DNA from: Pseudomonadota bacterium
Lineage (GTDB): Bacteria; Pseudomonadota; Gammaproteobacteria; Steroidobacterales; Steroidobacteraceae
Direction: 5' to 3'
DNA length: 18,031 nucleotides
Assembly: GCA_028067895.1 (NCBI GenBank)
Contig: JAPTUI010000008.1
Coordinates: forward strand, 1 to 18,031
Shown here: in pieces, positions 15,495 to 18,031 of the stretch
Layout: each line of letters opens with the position of its first letter
Numbering within the stretch: position 1 is the stretch's first letter
Notes under the pieces: generated by a model
What the model was told of the DNA's origin: nothing
What the model saw: the letters and a program-made list of their open reading frames with translations, nothing else
The model's database searches: none
Program-made: the position numbers and the translations under genes

Positions 15495-16460
15495 ATGGGA
15501 TTTTTCGCCACCTTCTGGATTTGGCTGAATGGTGCGCTCTCGAGCTACATCGGCGCGACTACGGCACGCGTGGCGATGCTCCTGGAGCCGACGCTCATTG
15601 CCCTCGGAACCGTCTACGTCACCGGTTGGGGGTATCTGCTGCTCAGCGGGCGGATCCGCGAGCCGCTCGGCGACGGCTTGCGACGTATCGCCGTTCTCGC
15701 CCTCGTGCTCGGTGTCGGCGTCCACCTGTGGCTGTACAACACGTTGATCGTCGACACCTTCTACCGGGCCCCGGCGGAATTCGCCGCCCAGGTCGTCGGC
15801 GCGGCGTACCCGGTGCAGACGCTCGATGCGATCTGGAACGCCGGCGGTGCGGTCGCGGGACGTCTTTTCGAGCAGGGCAGCGTCTGGCGCGGCGATTTGG
15901 GGTTCTATCTGGCCGGCGCGGTGGTGTGGGTGCTGGTCGGGCTGTTGTGCGTGTACACGATGTTCCTACTGGCACTCTCGAGCATCGCACTCTCGGTGCT
16001 GCTCGCGCTCGGTCCTCTGTTCATCGTGATGCTGCTGTTCGACGGCACACGGCGGCTGTTCATGGCGTGGCTGGCACAACTGACCAATTACGCGCTGATC
16101 AACATCCTCACCGTCATGGTCGCGGCGCTGCTGCTGCATCTGGTGCAGCGCTATGCCGTGCAGACCGCAGCGCTCGGCGCCGCAATCGGCACGGTTGATG
16201 CGCTCGACTTTCTGCTCGCGACGGTCCTGGTGTTCCTGTTCATGCGCCAGGTGATGCCGATTGCCGCGGGGCTGTCGGGCGGTATTGCGCTCAGTACCTT
16301 TGGACTGATGAGCCGGACGATGCGCACGGCGGTCAGCCCGCTCGTGGCGGGCGCGAGTTACGTCGCGCCGGTGACAACCGGCGCCGTCGTGGCGCTGAGC
16401 GCTGCGGCGCGGTCGCGACTGGGCCGCCGTGAGGCGGCACAGTCCGGTGAGTCGGAGTGA
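15495..16460 (+). CDS. virB6: T4SS polytopic inner-membrane protein VirB6
   Basis: 321 residues from the ATG at 15495; a TTG at 15462 could add 11 residues. About six transmembrane helices are visible at roughly 32-50, 64-82, 136-158, 161-182, 199-217 and 236-256, with a longer loop between the second and third. The conserved-looking core around LGPLFIVMLLFDGTRRLF (172-189) and NYALINILTVM matches VirB6/TrbL. The C-terminal ~60 residues are Ala/Ser/Arg-rich and cytoplasmic or disordered. VirB6 forms part of the inner-membrane path of the substrate. It lies 39 bases after virB5 and 32 bases before the lipoprotein gene. Confidence 0.9.
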   Translation: MGFFATFWIWLNGALSSYIGATTARVAMLLEPTLIALGTVYVTGWGYLLLSGRIREPLGDGLRRIAVLALVLGVGVHLWLYNTLIVDTFYRAPAEFAAQVVGAAYPVQTLDAIWNAGGAVAGRLFEQGSVWRGDLGFYLAGAVVWVLVGLLCVYTMFLLALSSIALSVLLALGPLFIVMLLFDGTRRLFMAWLAQLTNYALINILTVMVAALLLHLVQRYAVQTAALGAAIGTVDALDFLLATVLVFLFMRQVMPIAAGLSGGIALSTFGLMSRTMRTAVSPLVAGASYVAPVTTGAVVALSAAARSRLGRREAAQSGESE

Positions 16461-16492
16461 ACGGTGCAGATCAGGGCTTTGCGGAGGTACTC

Positions 16493-16669
16493 ATGAGAGT
16501 TCTGGGAACGACGTGTCTGATGCTGCTGCTTGCCGGGTGTGCGTCCGGACCGAGCTGCTCGGGACGGCTGGTGCCGATCAACCGGCCGATGTCGGTTGCC
16601 CCGCGCGTTGTCCCCAACGCGCCGCCATCCACAACCGGAGTGCGTACTGGCCGGAGCCCCCGGACATGA
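16493..16669 (+). CDS. Small T4SS lipoprotein, VirB7-like
   Basis: 58 residues from the ATG at 16493, with GGAGG at 16483-16487 five bases upstream, the best ribosome site in the operon. A lipoprotein signal peptide ends in the lipobox LLAGC (lipidated Cys16). The mature part is short and Pro-rich, with a second Cys at 22 in SCSGRLVPINRP. Size, lipobox and position between virB6 and virB8 fit VirB7, the outer-membrane lipoprotein that stabilises VirB9. An entry-exclusion lipoprotein is an alternative. The stop overlaps the virB8 start (ATGA at 16666-16669). Confidence 0.7.
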   Translation: MRVLGTTCLMLLLAGCASGPSCSGRLVPINRPMSVAPRVVPNAPPSTTGVRTGRSPRT

Positions 16670-17391
16670 GCGCCGACCCTTCGCTTCGCGGGTATCTGGC
16701 GGATGCCGTGACGTGGGACACCGAGCGTACGCTGCAAACGCAGCTGAGTGCGCGTCGCGCGTGGCGTGTCGCCGCCGGTGCGAGCCTGTGCGTGCTCGCG
16801 CTCGCACTGGCCATCGCGGTCATGATGCCCCTGAAGCGCGTCGAGCCGTATCTCATCCGGGTCGATGCCCGTACGGGTGCGGTTGATGTGCTGCCGCCGT
16901 ACCGGGGCGGGGCTACGTTCGGTAAGACGATCGCACGATATTTTCTGATGCGCTACATCTCGGTTTGCGAGCGCTTCGATTACGCCATGGCCGCAGCCGA
17001 TTATCAGCACTGCGGTGCGTTCAATTCCAGCCGTCTGAACGAGGCGCTGTACGCGCGGTGGGCCCGAGGTAACCCGCATTCCCCGCTCAATATCCATCGC
17101 GACGGCAGCAGCGTCGAGGTGCGCATTCAGGCGGTGAGCTTCCTCGGACGCGCCCTCGGTGGTGGCCATCTGGCGCAAGTACGCTTCGAGCGCATCTCCC
17201 GTCAACCCGGTGGCACGGTACGCAATCGGCGGCAGTGGATTGCGACGGTCGGCTACCGATTCACCGGTGCGCCAGTGCATGCTGCGACGCGCCGCTGGAA
17301 TCCGCTCGGATTCGAGGTAACGGCTTTGGAAATGGAACGTGAGACGCTCGGTTCAGCGCCTGCGCGGTTACCTCGGCGGAGGCGGCCGTGA
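16666..17391 (+). CDS. virB8: T4SS bitopic inner-membrane protein VirB8
   Basis: 241 residues from the ATG at 16666, which overlaps the lipoprotein stop; GGAG at 16653-16656 is 9 bases upstream. A short cytoplasmic N-terminus (containing WDTERTLQTQLSARRAW) precedes one transmembrane helix at about 34-55, then a periplasmic domain beginning RVEPYLIRVDARTGAVDVLP, as in VirB8. Within it ARYFLMRYISVCERFDY and YRFTGAP are typical features. The C-terminal ~20 residues are Arg-rich. VirB8 is an assembly factor linking the inner-membrane complex to VirB9/VirB10. The stop overlaps the virB9 GTG start (GTGA at 17388-17391). Confidence 0.92.
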   Translation: MSADPSLRGYLADAVTWDTERTLQTQLSARRAWRVAAGASLCVLALALAIAVMMPLKRVEPYLIRVDARTGAVDVLPPYRGGATFGKTIARYFLMRYISVCERFDYAMAAADYQHCGAFNSSRLNEALYARWARGNPHSPLNIHRDGSSVEVRIQAVSFLGRALGGGHLAQVRFERISRQPGGTVRNRRQWIATVGYRFTGAPVHAATRRWNPLGFEVTALEMERETLGSAPARLPRRRRP

Positions 17392-18031
17392 GCGCGTCGC
17401 GATCGACCGGCGCGCTCTGCGCTCTGCTCGTGCTGTTGGCGAGCAGTCGCGCCGGTGCCGCGGCCGAAGGGCACGACGCTGCGCGCCACGCGCAGATACC
17501 GTTCACGGCGCCTCAGATCCGCTACGTGCGGTATGCACCCAATCGCATTTACCACCTCGAGGGCGTGGCCGGGTACGAGATCGACCTGCAATTTGCACCC
17601 GCAGAGCGATTCCGCGGGCTTGGGGTCGGGGACGCGAAAGCTATCCGGGTCGCTGCGGCGGCGAATCACCTGTTCATCAAGCCGCGTGCGGCGCGCGTGG
17701 CGACGGATCTGACGGTGCTCACCAATCGCCGCACGTACGTGTTCAGCTACCGGGTAGGTCCCGCGGCGCCAGGTCGTCCTCAGACGACGCTCTACGCGCT
17801 ACGGTTCGTATATCCGCCCCGGCGCGCGCGGGCTACTGCGGCCCGGCGGCAGCGCTCGGCTGTGGCTCGGGATCTGTCCCGCGCCGAGCGGGTCCGGCCC
17901 CGCAATACCGACTACTGGTATTGCGGGCCACGCGCGCTGCGGCCGACGGCCGCCTGGGACGACGGGGAAGAGACGCACTTGGTCTTTCCGTCGCGAGAGC
18001 CGCTGCCGGCGGTCTTCTTGCACAATGCCGA
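17388..18031 (+). CDS. virB9: T4SS outer-membrane complex protein VirB9 (3' end missing)
   Basis: 214 residues are visible from the GTG at 17388, with GGAGG at 17378-17382 five bases upstream; the gene runs off the window. The signal peptide spans about residues 1-25. The N-terminal domain contains IRYVRYAPNRIYHLEGVAGY and NHLFIKPRAARVATDLTVLT, both characteristic of VirB9. An Arg-rich linker (144-172) leads to the C-terminal domain: NTDYWYCGPRALRPTAAWDD and ETHLVFP. Cys179 is the only Cys outside the signal peptide. VirB9 and VirB7 form the outer layer of the T4SS core complex, with VirB10. The next gene is expected to be virB10. Confidence 0.92.
   Translation, partial: MSASRSTGALCALLVLLASSRAGAAAEGHDAARHAQIPFTAPQIRYVRYAPNRIYHLEGVAGYEIDLQFAPAERFRGLGVGDAKAIRVAAAANHLFIKPRAARVATDLTVLTNRRTYVFSYRVGPAAPGRPQTTLYALRFVYPPRRARATAARRQRSAVARDLSRAERVRPRNTDYWYCGPRALRPTAAWDDGEETHLVFPSREPLPAVFLHNA

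Overview
This window is G+C-rich proteobacterial (Pseudomonadota) chromosomal DNA. The indicators are a PEP-CTERM surface protein, a DUF6600/FecR-like protein, c-type cytochromes with an outer-membrane barrel, and a VirB-type type IV secretion operon. A gamma- or betaproteobacterium with an environmental lifestyle fits best, but the genus cannot be read from the sequence. No rRNA, tRNA, CRISPR array or intact transposase was seen. Genes are cut off at both ends of the window.

Left part (1-4914, + strand): the 3' part of a very large, repetitive, secreted protein. A beta-solenoid-like half is followed by six choice-of-anchor-D-like modules and a PEP-CTERM anchor. Its stop overlaps the start of a small single-span membrane protein, which in turn overlaps a second one. 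The two small proteins look alike and have no known function.

Middle part (4915-10396): a MOSC-domain protein on the - strand, then a secreted FecR-like/DUF6600 protein on the + strand. Next comes a two-gene unit: a mono-haem cytochrome fused to an outer-membrane beta-barrel (Cyc2-like architecture) and a di-haem cytochrome c4-type protein. The unit ends at a perfect 14-bp stem that serves as terminator. Together the two cytochromes could carry electrons across the outer membrane and periplasm.

Junction (10397-11530): mostly gene-poor DNA. It contains a decayed copy of an Avd-like four-helix-bundle gene, a family tied to diversity-generating retroelements, with an in-frame stop. A small unknown protein is on the - strand, divergent from the next operon.

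Right part (11531-18031, + strand): a tightly packed T4SS operon in canonical order: VirB2 pilin, VirB3, VirB4 ATPase, VirB5, VirB6, a small VirB7-like lipoprotein, VirB8 and the start of VirB9. Three junctions are stop/start overlaps. VirB10, VirB11, a coupling protein and a relaxase would have to lie beyond the right edge, so conjugation versus effector secretion cannot be decided here. The gene-poor junction with a dead retroelement-associated gene beside a T4SS operon suggests the edge of an integrated element, but no attachment site or integrase was found.
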